Shown: positions 33,590-43,435, numbered from the stretch's first letter. The stretch: 64,000 nucleotides of DNA from Synergistaceae bacterium (GCA_017448795.1 JAFSKV010000021.1:1-64000), one strand, 5' to 3'. Notes: generated from the sequence alone by a model not told the origin. A program made the numbers and translations.

Positions 33590-33628
33590 AAAAAAAATCC
33601 TCCCCTGCAATTTTGCCACAAGGGAGGA
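33590..33628 (-). terminator. Terminator after rqcH
   Basis: On the minus strand, TCCTCCC pairs with GGGAGGA (plus-strand 33598-33604 and 33622-33628), followed by a T run (A run 33590-33597). It closes the flagellin/rqcH transcript before argH. Confidence 0.85.
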
Positions 33629-33640
33629 AGAAATCACAGC

Positions 33641-35281
33641 TTAGAGCGGCCTGACTCTCAATGTTCCGGGGTTGGTGTACGTAACCAGCGCGACAGTACC
33701 CGGCACGGACCGCACATATTTCCGCTCCGTGTAGTCGACCTGGACAGACCCCGCCCCCTTGCCTGACGAATGCCCGGCCGCAAGCCCAGCCGCGTACTCC
33801 AGAATGTCCCGGCGAGCCGTCTCCAGCTCCTCACGTTTCAGCCCGCGTATGATGACATGGGCCCCGGGCATCTCGTGAGCGTGAAGCCATATGTCCCCCG
33901 GCCCGGCAGCCTTCAGCGTAACATACCTGTTGCCACGCGCTGACAGTCCCACAAGAATCGTAGCTCCGTCCCGGTTGATGCTGAGATGAGGGGGGATGTT
34001 CCCGCGTTTGCGTTTGGGACTGCGGGATTGCGCCTGAGACTTCGCGGGGGTGATCCACTCCGATAAGTCCTTCACGGCCTCCGTGAAATTTTCCGGGTCA
34101 TCGATGGCTTCAAGCATTGCGCGCTGTTCCTTAAGCTCACGGATTGACGAGTTCACAGCGTCGAGGCTTGCTGAGATTTCGGCGGGGCTGCCTTTTGCCT
34201 TCCTGTAACGCCTGAAGTATCGTTCTGCGTTTCTTGACGGGGACAGTTCCGGGTCAAGCGAGATTTCCAGCTTTGAGCCGTCCCAGTCAGTGAGGGTGAT
34301 ATTTTCGGCTCTCTTGGGAATCTCCCAGATGTGCGACAATATAGCCTCGCCCTTCTGCCTTAACACCTCTGCTTCACGGCACTCCTTGAGCTGCTTGGCG
34401 AGTCCGTCCCTGTGGCGTTCTCTTGCCTTCACCGCCCTCTTGATTTTCGCGTCAACCTCGTGAAGCGTCTTCTCCCTTCCCCGCTGTAACAACGGCAGAA
34501 GCACCCCGGATCTTGCGGCCTCAAGAGCATTCCGTCCAAGCTCCCGCGTCCCTTCAAGCGGCAAATCCAGCCTCGTGAGATAATTCTTCCCGTCCACAAT
34601 CCTGCACGTAACATCCGCCCCGTCATCAACAGCCTTCATCAGCGCGGACTGCCACGACGCAGGGTCTCTTGCCTGCCACTGGGACATTACCAGCCTCGCG
34701 AGCGGACGGCCGATTCCCTTCACGTTCTGGACATCCTCAAGCCTCAACGCCCGGCCATGATTCAGCTCGACTCCCTCAAACGCGGGAGGAGGGGTGTACG
34801 AATGACCCGGAAGAATCGTCCTGTAACGGTTGGTATCCGGCGCGGAATGGCGTGCGGCCTCGTCGATTTTCCCGTCAGCGTCAAGCAGTATCATGTTCGC
34901 GACAGGCTCGGTTATTTCGAGGACGATGGAGTAGTTCACGCTGACTCCCGCCGCGACTCTCCTTCTTGCTGACAGCTCAAGTATCCTGTCATGATTCACT
35001 TGCCTGGCACTGTATATCTCGCCCCCGTGAGTGAGACGGCTCTTCATTGCCTCAGTGATTGACGCTCTCGACGGTGAGGCATCACACAGCGCGTTAATCT
35101 CGGACTGGGACGCAAGACAGACTCCCGCCGCCCCTGAAGCCCACGACAGCAGCAGCCAGTTTTCGGCAAAAAATTTGAGGGCAGCCCATGAAGCTCCGCC
35201 CTCGATTCGGTTGACGCGCAGGGGAAGAATTTTCCTGATTTCCCCGGCGAGCCCCGCGACAAATTCCGGTCCTAATGCCAT
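33641..35281 (-). CDS. rqcH: Ribosome quality control protein RqcH (NFACT family)
   Basis: A 546-residue NFACT-family protein (also annotated as fibronectin-binding protein A). RqcH binds split 50S subunits and recruits tRNA-Ala to add alanine tails to stalled chains. Visible are an N-terminal NFACT domain, a central coiled-coil (about residues 270-330 and 385-400, rich in Lys, Glu and Arg), and the C-terminal NFACT-R-like domain with GPGDIWLHAHEMPGAHVII. It starts four bases after the second flagellin gene, so it can be co-transcribed with it. Confidence 0.92.
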   Translation of the reverse strand: MALGPEFVAGLAGEIRKILPLRVNRIEGGASWAALKFFAENWLLLSWASGAAGVCLASQSEINALCDASPSRASITEAMKSRLTHGGEIYSARQVNHDRILELSARRRVAAGVSVNYSIVLEITEPVANMILLDADGKIDEAARHSAPDTNRYRTILPGHSYTPPPAFEGVELNHGRALRLEDVQNVKGIGRPLARLVMSQWQARDPASWQSALMKAVDDGADVTCRIVDGKNYLTRLDLPLEGTRELGRNALEAARSGVLLPLLQRGREKTLHEVDAKIKRAVKARERHRDGLAKQLKECREAEVLRQKGEAILSHIWEIPKRAENITLTDWDGSKLEISLDPELSPSRNAERYFRRYRKAKGSPAEISASLDAVNSSIRELKEQRAMLEAIDDPENFTEAVKDLSEWITPAKSQAQSRSPKRKRGNIPPHLSINRDGATILVGLSARGNRYVTLKAAGPGDIWLHAHEMPGAHVIIRGLKREELETARRDILEYAAGLAAGHSSGKGAGSVQVDYTERKYVRSVPGTVALVTYTNPGTLRVRPL

Positions 35282-35285
35282 ATCA

Positions 35286-37640
35286 TCACCTGAACAGCAT
35301 CAGCACGTTCTGCCTGACCTGGTTGGCCTGCGCAAGCATTGCCGCGTTTGACTGCATGAGGATGTTCATCTTGGTGAACTCCAGAATTTCCTTCGCGAAG
35401 TCCGTATCACGTATGCGGGAATTTGCCTCAACAAGTGCTTCTGTCTCGTCCGTGAGATGCCCTATGTGATGCTCAAGACGGTTCTGCGCCGCTCCGAGCT
35501 TCGCCTGCTGCATTGACACGCGGTCTATCGCCTTGTCTATGACCATGACAGACTCAGCCGCCGACTCCCTGCTCATAACATTAACGCCCTCAAGCCCAAG
35601 TGCTGATGATCTCATGTCGCCTATGTTGATTAGCACGTCTTCGCCTTCGCCCGCTCCTGTCTGGAAAACTGTCGTGTTGTCCGCAAGATGAAGGATTACG
35701 CTGCTCCCTTCACCGTTCGTGTTGTCGACGAGGCTAAAATTCTTTGCCCCTTCGTCCCACGCCGCTATGATTCCCATCATCGGATCAAACTCAACGTCTA
35801 TGTTCTCATGCACAACGCCCACGAGCCTGTTACCTGTTATCTTCACGTCCCTGGCTAAGATTGTGTCAGTGTGAGCGTCGCTGACCGTAACAGTGTAGCG
35901 CGTCTCTTCCGACTCCTGAATCGTGTTGAGCGATAACGCCTTGAGAACGTCCTCGTTCCCGGAAAGCGTGATTTCCCCTTTGTCTCCCGCTAGGACAGAG
36001 CGCACAACGAATGTCCCCGCCACTGACTCAGCCCCTGAAGTCCCGGCCTCGACGAAAGACACGAACCTTGACGCGTCGTCGACGTATTCGCCCTGTCCGA
36101 GTCCTACAGCTACTGCCCTGTTGAGCTTTGCGGCTATGTCATCGAGCGTGTCGTTGGCGTAAAGCATGATTTTTGCCTGCTTACCGTCGCCCTGAGTCAG
36201 AGTGAGTTCCTTGGGCTGCTCAAGAATGAACGTGCCTTCAGCATCCCAGAACTTGTCGATGTCCCGGAGCCTCGTATCCCCGTCAGCGACCTTGCCGACA
36301 TATGCCGCCTGGAATCCGGCGAGGCTTGTTTCTTCCGACGGGTCAAGTTTCCCGCCGAATGCCGCGCTCCTGAACGCCCCGTTCGTCTCAATCATGATAT
36401 TTCCCTGAGATACAAGCCCTGTCTCTCTGTCTATGTGGAAATTCACGAAGCTCACCGCGCTGTTTGCGTTCGCGCCCCCGTCAAGGACGTAATGCACAGC
36501 CCCGCCCCCGAATGCACCGCCCTCAATCTTCAGCGGGTCAGACGAGTCGGGTATGTGGCTGATGTCGACTCCTATAGCCCCCGCGTTGATCTTGCTGGGA
36601 CTCACGCTGACCACGAACCTCGCGCCCTTGCTCACGCTGTCTATGTCGTCAAGGCTTATGCTCATTGCCCCTTCCCCGAAAAGCCCCGACAGGTCAGCAG
36701 ATTTCCCCGCCTGAATCATTATGTTGTCCATGACGGCGTTGCGTGAGACTCCTTCCTGCGTGAGAATGTCAGCCGTTGCCCGGAGAGTAGCTATGCCCGT
36801 CTCACTGTCCACGCTGGAGACCTCAAAGAGTATGCTAGCGTTCTCCGACATTTCAGGCGACACGTCAAACGAAAACGCTTCCTCGTCGTCAAGCCCGAAA
36901 GACCCCGTGATTTTCGCGCCGCCCCCCGAAGCCTCAGAAAGAACGAGACTGTACGCCCCCGCCGGGACATCACCCCTCACAGAGACATCATTTATCCCCG
37001 CCTGGACATTCACGCTCTTGTCCGTAACAACATCATCATGCTTCACGCGGAAAATGTCTGACTTCTGAACCTGAGCCTTCCCCGCGTCCGCCGTAACCTG
37101 AAGCCTGAAATTCCCGTCAACCGCATACTTCTGCCCGAACCTGTCCACAGAGCGAAGCCCCCCGTTGACGACGGCCTTAACGTTCTTGTCCGTGCTGCTC
37201 CACAAAACCGCGTTGTCCCCGCTGAGTATGCGCTTCCTGTTGAACTGGGTCGTGTCCGCAAGCCTCGTTATTCCCGCGCGTATCTCGTTGATTTCAGTCT
37301 GGATATAACTCCTGTCCTGCTGCGTGAGACTGTCATTAGCCGCCTGAACAGAAAGCTCCCTCATCCTCGCCAGCATCCCCTGAGTCTGCTCAAGCGCGCC
37401 TGATGCCGTCTGTATCATGCTGATTCCGTCCTGCGAGTTTATGAGTGCCTTCTCCATCCCTCCGATACGGCTCCTCATCGTCTCGCTTATAGCAAGCCCG
37501 GCCGTGTTGTCTACGTCGGCTATCTTAGTCCTGAGCCCCGTTGAAAGTTTCTCAAGAGAACGCCTTATAGCCAGCGAGTTCTTCTGCATTATGCGCTGAC
37601 CCATCAATGACACGACATCATGATTCACTATCATTGACAT
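35286..37640 (-). CDS. Giant flagellin 2
   Basis: A 784-residue flagellin. The N-terminal D0/D1 helices are recognisable (MSMIVNHDVVSLMGQRIM, STGLRTKIADVDNTAGLAIS, RMRELSVQAANDSLTQQDR), as is the C-terminal helix (SRIRDTDFAKEILEFTKMNI...QVRQNVLMLF). Between them is a surface-exposed insert of about 500 residues, much larger than in ordinary flagellins of about 270-500 residues. It is a paralogue of the adjacent 934-residue flagellin with matching insert segments (ANDTLDDIAAKLN). The ribosome site GAGG is seven bases from ATG 37640. Confidence 0.93.
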   Translation of the reverse strand: MSMIVNHDVVSLMGQRIMQKNSLAIRRSLEKLSTGLRTKIADVDNTAGLAISETMRSRIGGMEKALINSQDGISMIQTASGALEQTQGMLARMRELSVQAANDSLTQQDRSYIQTEINEIRAGITRLADTTQFNRKRILSGDNAVLWSSTDKNVKAVVNGGLRSVDRFGQKYAVDGNFRLQVTADAGKAQVQKSDIFRVKHDDVVTDKSVNVQAGINDVSVRGDVPAGAYSLVLSEASGGGAKITGSFGLDDEEAFSFDVSPEMSENASILFEVSSVDSETGIATLRATADILTQEGVSRNAVMDNIMIQAGKSADLSGLFGEGAMSISLDDIDSVSKGARFVVSVSPSKINAGAIGVDISHIPDSSDPLKIEGGAFGGGAVHYVLDGGANANSAVSFVNFHIDRETGLVSQGNIMIETNGAFRSAAFGGKLDPSEETSLAGFQAAYVGKVADGDTRLRDIDKFWDAEGTFILEQPKELTLTQGDGKQAKIMLYANDTLDDIAAKLNRAVAVGLGQGEYVDDASRFVSFVEAGTSGAESVAGTFVVRSVLAGDKGEITLSGNEDVLKALSLNTIQESEETRYTVTVSDAHTDTILARDVKITGNRLVGVVHENIDVEFDPMMGIIAAWDEGAKNFSLVDNTNGEGSSVILHLADNTTVFQTGAGEGEDVLINIGDMRSSALGLEGVNVMSRESAAESVMVIDKAIDRVSMQQAKLGAAQNRLEHHIGHLTDETEALVEANSRIRDTDFAKEILEFTKMNILMQSNAAMLAQANQVRQNVLMLFR

Positions 37641-37680
37641 GCTTATTCCTCACCTTCCTTAGCGGCAGTCTTCTTCCCTG

Positions 37681-37727
37681 AAAAAAAACCGCCCCCGCAG
37701 TTACGGGTTGTGCCGCTTGTGCGGGGG
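37681..37727 (-). terminator. Terminator between the two flagellin genes
   Basis: CCCCCGCA pairs with TGCGGGGG (plus-strand 37692-37699 and 37720-37727), followed on the minus strand by eight T. A second hairpin-T element lies at about 37732-37765. The two terminators imply that the 934-residue flagellin is mainly a monocistronic message. Confidence 0.85.
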
Positions 37728-37811
37728 TATGAAAAAAGGGGAGGAGAGAAATTTTCCCCCCTTCCCCCGTTGAATGCTTGATTGTGTGTCCCAGCTTGCA
37801 GGGAATGAATG

Positions 37812-40616
37812 CTACCTGATGAGGCTGAGGACGTTCTGGGGCTGCTGGTTGGCCTGAGCAAGCATTGAGTTTCCGGCCTGGAGCATGATGTTGAGCTTCG
37901 TGAAGTTCATCATTTCCTTCGCCATGTCGGCATCGCGGATTCTGCTCTCTGCGCTGGTCAGGTTCTCGCTGGCCGTCGTCAGGTTGTTGACCGTGTATTC
38001 TAACCTGTTCTGGTATGCGCCGATCTTCGCCCTCTGGGTGCTGACCTTGTCGATTGCGTTGTCGATGATCGTGATTGAGCGTGATGCCCTCTCGCGGCTC
38101 ATTACGTTTACGCTGTCGAGGCCGAGCGCGTGGCTTCTCATGTCGCCGATGTTGATGCCCATGTCCTCGCCCTGGTTCGCGCCGATCTGGAACACCGTCG
38201 TGTTATCGGAAAGGTGGAGCGTCGTGTCCTCAGTCGTCGAAACATAGTCGAACTTCTTGGTGTTGTCGTTCCAAGTTGCCTCAACTCCGCTCAGCGCGCT
38301 GAACTCAACATCAACGTTGGGGTTGATTACGCCGTGAAGAACGTTGCCTGTTACCTGCACGCTCTTGGCGATGACTTCACCGGTGTGCGCGTCGCTCACG
38401 TCAACGCTGTAGCTGGTCTCCTTGGAGGACTGGATCGTGTTCAGCGAGAATGCGTTGATGAGATCCTCGTCGCCGGAAAGCGTGATTTCGCCGCCCTTGC
38501 CGGGTACTGCCGAACGGATGAGGAACGTGCCTTCAACAGCCTCTGATGACTTGGTCGAGCCGTCAACATAATTCACGAACTTTGTCGCGTCGTCAACGTA
38601 CTTCGCCTGTCCGAGCCCTGTGGCAACAGCGTCATTCAGCTTCTTGGCCACGTCGTCGAGGGTGTCGTTCGCGTAGAGCGTCACGCTTGCGGTCTTGCCG
38701 TCGCCCTGGTTGAGAGTGATGGTCTTGGGATCCTCAAGCATGAACACGCCCTGGCCGTCCCAGAACTTGTCGAGGTCGCGGAGCTTGACATCGCCCTTCG
38801 CAACTTTGCCGATATATGCCGCGTCAAAGCTGGCAAGTACCTCGGTGTCATCTGTCAGCTTGCCGCCGCCGATGTTCTTGGAGTTGCCGGTCTTCGTGAA
38901 GTCGGAGTTCGTCTTCAGGATGATGTCGCCCTCTGAAGCAACGCCGGTCTTCTCGTTCAGGTTGAAGTTCTTGAAGTGGATTTCCTTACTACCGGTCTGC
39001 GAGCCGTCAAGGAGGTACTCAAGCGTGTTGCCCTGGTAGGGGCCATTGTCCCACTTGTCTTCCCATGTGCTGTCAAGGCTGCCGTCAATCTGGATTGCTA
39101 TTTCGTCGCTGTTGGTGTCGGCTTTCTTGGCTGTTACTGAGTACACGAACTTCGCGCCCGCGTCAACAGCAGCAACGTCGTTAAGGCCGATCTTGACCGA
39201 AGGAGCATCGGATGTGCCGCCGAAAAGCGTCCCGAGGTTTACTTCCTTGCCTTTCTTCACGACGATGTTGTCCTGCGTCACCGTCGAGTTCTCGCCGCTC
39301 TGTGAAAGTTTGCTGGCCGTTGCCTTGAGCGTTACGGTCTCGTTATTGATGTCGACTGACTGGACTTCAAAGAGCACGCTGGCGTTCTCAAGAGCGTCTG
39401 TAGCATCAAGCGTGAAAACGTCGCCGTCTGCCTTGACCTGCGTGGGGTCGCCACCGCCGTTGACCTCGATCGCTGTCGTCTCAGGTGACGGAGCCTCGCC
39501 TACGCTCTCATACACTATCTTGAGGGTGGGAGCTTCGCCGCTGTTCATCGTTGTTGCGGTGATGTCAATCGTTGCGTTCTGGTTCTCGGGGAAGTCGGTG
39601 ATTGTGATTCCCTTTGACCTTGCCGCCGCTTTGATCTCATCGCTTACGCCGTTGAACACAGCCTTGCCGCCGCTGGTCATCGTGCCGCCGCCGAAGAAGA
39701 CAGCCTGGTCTGCCGCGTCAACTTTCTTGCCGTCTGACTTGAAGAGGTCTGAACCCGTCGTTGACCAGATTTCAGTTCCGTCGCTGGTCTGGACTGAGAT
39801 TTTCGTTACGGGGCTGGTTACATCGTTGAACTTGATTGTTGACTTGGTCTCGTTCTTCGTGCCGCCGACTCCGTATGAGCCTGTGAGCTGGGCTGTGCCG
39901 GGATTCTCTGCCGCTGACTTGTACTTGAGGGTGTAGCTTCCGGCGGGGGTGTTGTTCACTGACACGTCAACAACGCCGTCCTTGATGGAAGTCGACTTGT
40001 TCATGAGGACGTTCTCGTGCTTTACCTTCATGATGTCTGACTTCTGAACTTCGCCCTGCCCGGGGTCTGCCTTGATGGAAATCTTGTAGTTGCCCTCGAT
40101 GGATTTCTTCTGCCCGAACTGGTCAACCTCACGGAGTCCGCCGTTGATGATTGCCTTAGTCTCAAGGTTGTCGCTGCTCCACAGTGCCGCAGAGTCGCCG
40201 TTGAGGAGCTTCTTCTTGTTGAACTGTGTGGTGTTGCCGACGCGGGTAACTTCGTCGCGGAGCTGGTCGATTTCAACCTGGATATAGCTTCTGTCCTGCT
40301 GTGTCAGCGTGTCGTTGGCCGCCTGGACTGAAAGCTCGCGCATTCTCTGGAGCATTGAGTGGGTCTCGCTGAGTGCGCCTTCCGCTGTCTGGATGAGGCT
40401 GATACCGTCTTCAGCGTTGGATACGGCCTTGTCGAGTCCTCTGACCTGTGCGCGCATTTTCTCGGAAATTGCGAGTCCTGCCGCGTCGTCAGCAGCTGAG
40501 TTGATGCGCAGTCCGCTGGATAGCTTCGCAATTGCCTTCTGGAGCTGGTTGCTCGTGTTGTTCACGATATTGTAGCTCTGAAGGGCTGGTATGTTATGGT
40601 TAATTACCATTGACAT
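37812..40616 (-). CDS. fliC: Giant flagellin 1
   Basis: A 934-residue flagellin, about twice the usual size. D0/D1 regions are canonical: MSMVINHNIPALQSYNIV, KLSSGLRINSAADDAAGLAI and RMRELSVQAANDTLTQQDR at the N-terminus; SRIRDADMAKEMMNFTK and ANQQPQNVLSLIR at the C-terminus. The middle of about 700 residues is Thr-, Asp- and Lys-rich and presumably forms extra outer domains. ATG 40616 is set by AAGGAGG ten bases upstream; the longer frame has no homology. A sigma-28-like promoter lies upstream. It is exported by the flagellar type III system. Confidence 0.94.
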   Translation of the reverse strand: MSMVINHNIPALQSYNIVNNTSNQLQKAIAKLSSGLRINSAADDAAGLAISEKMRAQVRGLDKAVSNAEDGISLIQTAEGALSETHSMLQRMRELSVQAANDTLTQQDRSYIQVEIDQLRDEVTRVGNTTQFNKKKLLNGDSAALWSSDNLETKAIINGGLREVDQFGQKKSIEGNYKISIKADPGQGEVQKSDIMKVKHENVLMNKSTSIKDGVVDVSVNNTPAGSYTLKYKSAAENPGTAQLTGSYGVGGTKNETKSTIKFNDVTSPVTKISVQTSDGTEIWSTTGSDLFKSDGKKVDAADQAVFFGGGTMTSGGKAVFNGVSDEIKAAARSKGITITDFPENQNATIDITATTMNSGEAPTLKIVYESVGEAPSPETTAIEVNGGGDPTQVKADGDVFTLDATDALENASVLFEVQSVDINNETVTLKATASKLSQSGENSTVTQDNIVVKKGKEVNLGTLFGGTSDAPSVKIGLNDVAAVDAGAKFVYSVTAKKADTNSDEIAIQIDGSLDSTWEDKWDNGPYQGNTLEYLLDGSQTGSKEIHFKNFNLNEKTGVASEGDIILKTNSDFTKTGNSKNIGGGKLTDDTEVLASFDAAYIGKVAKGDVKLRDLDKFWDGQGVFMLEDPKTITLNQGDGKTASVTLYANDTLDDVAKKLNDAVATGLGQAKYVDDATKFVNYVDGSTKSSEAVEGTFLIRSAVPGKGGEITLSGDEDLINAFSLNTIQSSKETSYSVDVSDAHTGEVIAKSVQVTGNVLHGVINPNVDVEFSALSGVEATWNDNTKKFDYVSTTEDTTLHLSDNTTVFQIGANQGEDMGINIGDMRSHALGLDSVNVMSRERASRSITIIDNAIDKVSTQRAKIGAYQNRLEYTVNNLTTASENLTSAESRIRDADMAKEMMNFTKLNIMLQAGNSMLAQANQQPQNVLSLIR

Positions 40617-40808
40617 AGTACATGAACCTCCTTGTAATGATTGGTCGTTATGTCCCCATGACTTCCGTGTTAAGGGGGCTTGTTCCGTCCCTCGTTCTCT
40701 GAGGGTAAGCCTGCCTTTCTCCGCCGGAATCTTACCGGGTCTTCCTTCACTCTGCCGGACTTCGCGCAATCCGTTATGTGATGCCCGGCCTGCGTGTTTT
40801 CCTGCGGT

Positions 40809-40837
40809 GATACGGCGTTTGCGCTGGTGAAACTTTA
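40809..40837 (-). promoter_or_regulatory. Sigma-28-like flagellar promoter
   Basis: On the minus strand, TAAAGTTT (40837-40830) and GCCGTATC (40816-40809) match both halves of the flagellar sigma consensus (TAAAGTTT and GCCGATAA). The spacer is 13 bases rather than the usual 11, so activity is uncertain. It would give a leader of about 190 bases before flagellin 1. Confidence 0.45.
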
Positions 40838-40986
40838 TCTATTCGCGAATGATCTTCCTGTAACCTTTTGCCTTTGTCATGACTGGCATTCTATGTTCAC
40901 TGACAATTTCGGAGCGGGACATGTGAGACTTTAGCGGTTCGGGAAATTTGCTCATCCCGGGAAACGGGGAGGGAAGCGGCGCGCCG

Positions 40987-41015
40987 TTCACGAAAAAACC
41001 AGCGCGTTATATAAT
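40987..41015 (+). promoter_or_regulatory. Promoter of the GlcNAc PTS gene
   Basis: TTCACG at 40987-40992, 17-base spacer, TATAAT at 41010-41015. The start codon follows 42 bases later. Confidence 0.6.
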
Positions 41016-41056
41016 CCGTTATCATCACAAAAACTTAAGGAGGAAATCTCTTCATC

Positions 41057-42523
41057 ATGATGAAATATCTGCAAAGGATAGGCCGCTCATTGATGCTCCC
41101 GGTAGCCTGCCTTCCCGCCGCGGGGATTCTTTACGGGATAGGCTACTGGATTGACCCGGCAGGATGGGGAAGCAACAGCATCATTGCCGCTTTCTGCATC
41201 AAAGCCGCCAGCGCGATAATCGACAAGATACCGCTTCTCTTCGCTATAGGAACGTCAATAGGTATGGCCGACGAGCAGGACGGAGCGCCCGCGTTGGCAG
41301 GACTCGTTTCGTGGCTCATGATAACGACCCTGCTGTCAACAAACGCTGTGGCTATGTACATGGGGGCCGAGGCCTCACAAGTTCCTTCTGCTTTCGGGAG
41401 GATCGAGAACGCGTTTATAGGGATCCTTGCCGGACTAATCGGGGCGACGTGCTTCAACAGGTTCAAGGACTACATGGCTCCCGAATGGCTGGCGTTCTTC
41501 AGCGGGAAAAGGTGCGTTGCTGTTGTTACGGCGTTCGTGTCGGCAATAATGGCGGCGGCGCTCTATTACGTGTGGCCTGTGGTTTACGGCGCGCTTGAGA
41601 GGTTCGGAATATCAATCGCCAATCTTGGGCCGCTCGGCGCGGGGATATACGGGATGTTCAACAGGGCATTGATACCGCTGGGGCTTCACCACGCGCTCAA
41701 CGCTGTATTTTGGTTCGACACGATAGGCATAAATGACTTGGGAAAATTCTGGTCAGGAACGGGCGAGCTAGGAGTAACAGGAGAGTACATGACGGGATTT
41801 TTCCCTGTGATGATGTTCGGGCTTGTGGCGGGAGCTTATGCTATGTACAGGGAAGCGAAGCCTGAGCGCAAGACGGTAGCCAAGAGTCTCCTTCTTGCCG
41901 GGTCATTCGCGGCGTTCTTCACGGGGATAACTGAGCCCCTGGAGTTCTCGTTCATGTTCCTTGCGCCGGGTCTGTATCTTATTCACGCGCTCTTGACGGG
42001 AATATCTATGACGGTCTGCGCGTATCTTCCTGTGAGATGCGGCTTCAATTTCAGTGCGGGAATGGTCGACTGGATACTGAGCTTCCGTGCGCCGATGGCG
42101 GTCAACCCGTGGATGATTGTCCCGGTCGGGATTGTAGTGGCGGCGATATATTACGCGGTGTTCACGTGGGCGATTCGGAAGTTTGACCTGAGGACGCCGG
42201 GCCGTGAAGATAATGACGACGACACTATGATTCCCCCGGCGCAGGATGAGCCTCACAAGGACGCGAAGAAAGATTATACCCACATGGCCGCGGTGATTCT
42301 TGAGGGACTCGGAGGAGCTGAGAACTTGCAGGATTTCGACTACTGCGCGACGAGAATCAGGGCAACTGTGAAGGACGGCTCGCAGGTTGACGAGAAGAGG
42401 ATAAAGTCGGCGGGCGTTCCCGGAGTAACGAGGCTGACGGCGACGAATGTTCAGGTTGTCATAGGGACAAGGGTGCAGTTCGCTTACGACGAGATGAAGC
42501 GGCTGATTGAGGCCAGCAAGTAA
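41057..42523 (+). CDS. nagE: PTS system N-acetylglucosamine EIICB component
   Basis: A 488-residue membrane permease of the glucose/GlcNAc PTS family, IIC followed by IIB. The IIC part has about ten membrane helices and segments typical of this family (GIGYWIDP, IPLGLHHALNAVFWF, GITEPLEFSFMF). The IIB domain has the phosphorylation site Cys in DFDYCATRIR near residue 430. No IIA domain is fused. It imports and phosphorylates the sugar. GlcNAc is inferred from the nearby nagA; glucose cannot be excluded. AAGGAGG lies at 41037-41043. Confidence 0.88.
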   Translation: MMKYLQRIGRSLMLPVACLPAAGILYGIGYWIDPAGWGSNSIIAAFCIKAASAIIDKIPLLFAIGTSIGMADEQDGAPALAGLVSWLMITTLLSTNAVAMYMGAEASQVPSAFGRIENAFIGILAGLIGATCFNRFKDYMAPEWLAFFSGKRCVAVVTAFVSAIMAAALYYVWPVVYGALERFGISIANLGPLGAGIYGMFNRALIPLGLHHALNAVFWFDTIGINDLGKFWSGTGELGVTGEYMTGFFPVMMFGLVAGAYAMYREAKPERKTVAKSLLLAGSFAAFFTGITEPLEFSFMFLAPGLYLIHALLTGISMTVCAYLPVRCGFNFSAGMVDWILSFRAPMAVNPWMIVPVGIVVAAIYYAVFTWAIRKFDLRTPGREDNDDDTMIPPAQDEPHKDAKKDYTHMAAVILEGLGGAENLQDFDYCATRIRATVKDGSQVDEKRIKSAGVPGVTRLTATNVQVVIGTRVQFAYDEMKRLIEASK

Positions 42524-42534
42524 CAGGAAAATTT

Positions 42535-42568
42535 TTCCGCTCTCTTTGACGGGGAGCGGAATTTTTTT
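42535..42568 (+). terminator. Terminator after nagE
   Basis: TTCCGCTC (42535-42542) pairs with GAGCGGAA (42554-42561), followed by seven T. Confidence 0.9.
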
Positions 42569-42574
42569 GCCGTG

Positions 42575-43342
42575 TCAGTCGTCCAGCGGAGTAAGCTCCT
42601 TGTTCTCATTAAGCCGGAAAGCCTTGTGCCTCTTGTCCAGTCTCACATCCGGCATTATGAATCTTTCACGGGGGACATGAAGCCCGATGCGCCCGCCCTC
42701 ACGTATCAGCCTGACGTAGTCCCCTATGCTGCCCAGCCTGTCCGCCAGCTCAACGCCGAAAATCCGGGAGGCCGGGGAATAATGGTTGTCGCTTCCTGCT
42801 GTCATGACGAGGTTCTTTTTCTCCGCGTAAGAATATGCCCTTGCGTCATCAAGAGAATCGTTGCCTGCGTTTGCGACTTCAAGGCCGTCCGCGAAAATTT
42901 CACCAACACGGATTTTGTCCATGTAGCCCCGTATACGGAAAGGATGAGCCTGGATCACCGTGCCGCCCGCCCTGTGGACTTCCTCCAGCTGTTCGCGCCT
43001 CGTCCAGTGTTCCATCTCAGGATGAGCCTTCATGTATTCCTTAGTCAGGCCGTAAACAAGATACTCGTCAAAGTTGAAGTTCTGCTCTAGGCCGAAGAAC
43101 ACATCAAGCCCGGCTTTCTTCCCCTCCTCTAAAGCGTCCTCATAGCCCCGGAAAAACAGGTCAACCCTTTCTTCCCACGGAAGACCGCGGGGGACTGACG
43201 TGTTCCCGCCGAAGAAGTGATCCGTAACAATGATGCCTGTGTACCCCTGCTCAAGGTAGAAGCGCACATGCTCTTTCCCTGTGCTTGCCCCGCACGCGCT
43301 GGCGAGGCTGGTGTGAAGGTGAGTCTCGTACAAGTAACCCAC
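42575..43342 (-). CDS. PHP-domain phosphoesterase
   Basis: A 255-residue PHP (polymerase and histidinol phosphatase) family metal-dependent hydrolase. Metal-binding motifs: ETHLHTS near the N-terminus, IVTDHFF, the Glu in GLEQNF, IQAHPF and GSDNHYS. The substrate is unknown; related proteins hydrolyse phosphate esters such as histidinol phosphate or nucleoside phosphates. It lies between nagE and nagA on the opposite strand, so a link to amino-sugar metabolism is not implied. Confidence 0.85.
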   Translation of the reverse strand: MGYLYETHLHTSLASACGASTGKEHVRFYLEQGYTGIIVTDHFFGGNTSVPRGLPWEERVDLFFRGYEDALEEGKKAGLDVFFGLEQNFNFDEYLVYGLTKEYMKAHPEMEHWTRREQLEEVHRAGGTVIQAHPFRIRGYMDKIRVGEIFADGLEVANAGNDSLDDARAYSYAEKKNLVMTAGSDNHYSPASRIFGVELADRLGSIGDYVRLIREGGRIGLHVPRERFIMPDVRLDKRHKAFRLNENKELTPLDD

Positions 43343-43435
43343 GCTCTCTAACCCCCTCTGTGCTTTGCTATGGTGATGCAGGTATTGTACACTTTCCAGG
43401 CCGTCAAACCCAAAATCAAGGAGGCTTCACGGACA

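Larger units (their letters stand above)
40617..41056. other. 440-base divergent gap, flagellin and GlcNAc PTS control region
   Basis: There is no gene here. The left part is the long leader of the flagellin gene with its ribosome site (AAGGAGG on the minus strand near 40627). The middle holds the sigma-28-like promoter. The right part holds a sigma-70-type promoter and a GC-rich palindrome CGGCGCGCCG at about 40978-40987, which could be an operator. Confidence 0.5.

Noticed and set aside
39046-39936. Plus-strand frame of 296 residues opposite flagellin 1, Ser/Thr/Val-rich
   Set aside because: Complement of a Thr/Asp-rich flagellin insert; composition alone explains it.
40617-41056. tRNA, small RNA or riboswitch in the largest intergenic gap
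   Set aside because: No cloverleaf, CCA end or recognisable aptamer pattern was seen there or in other gaps; only promoter-like and palindromic sequences.
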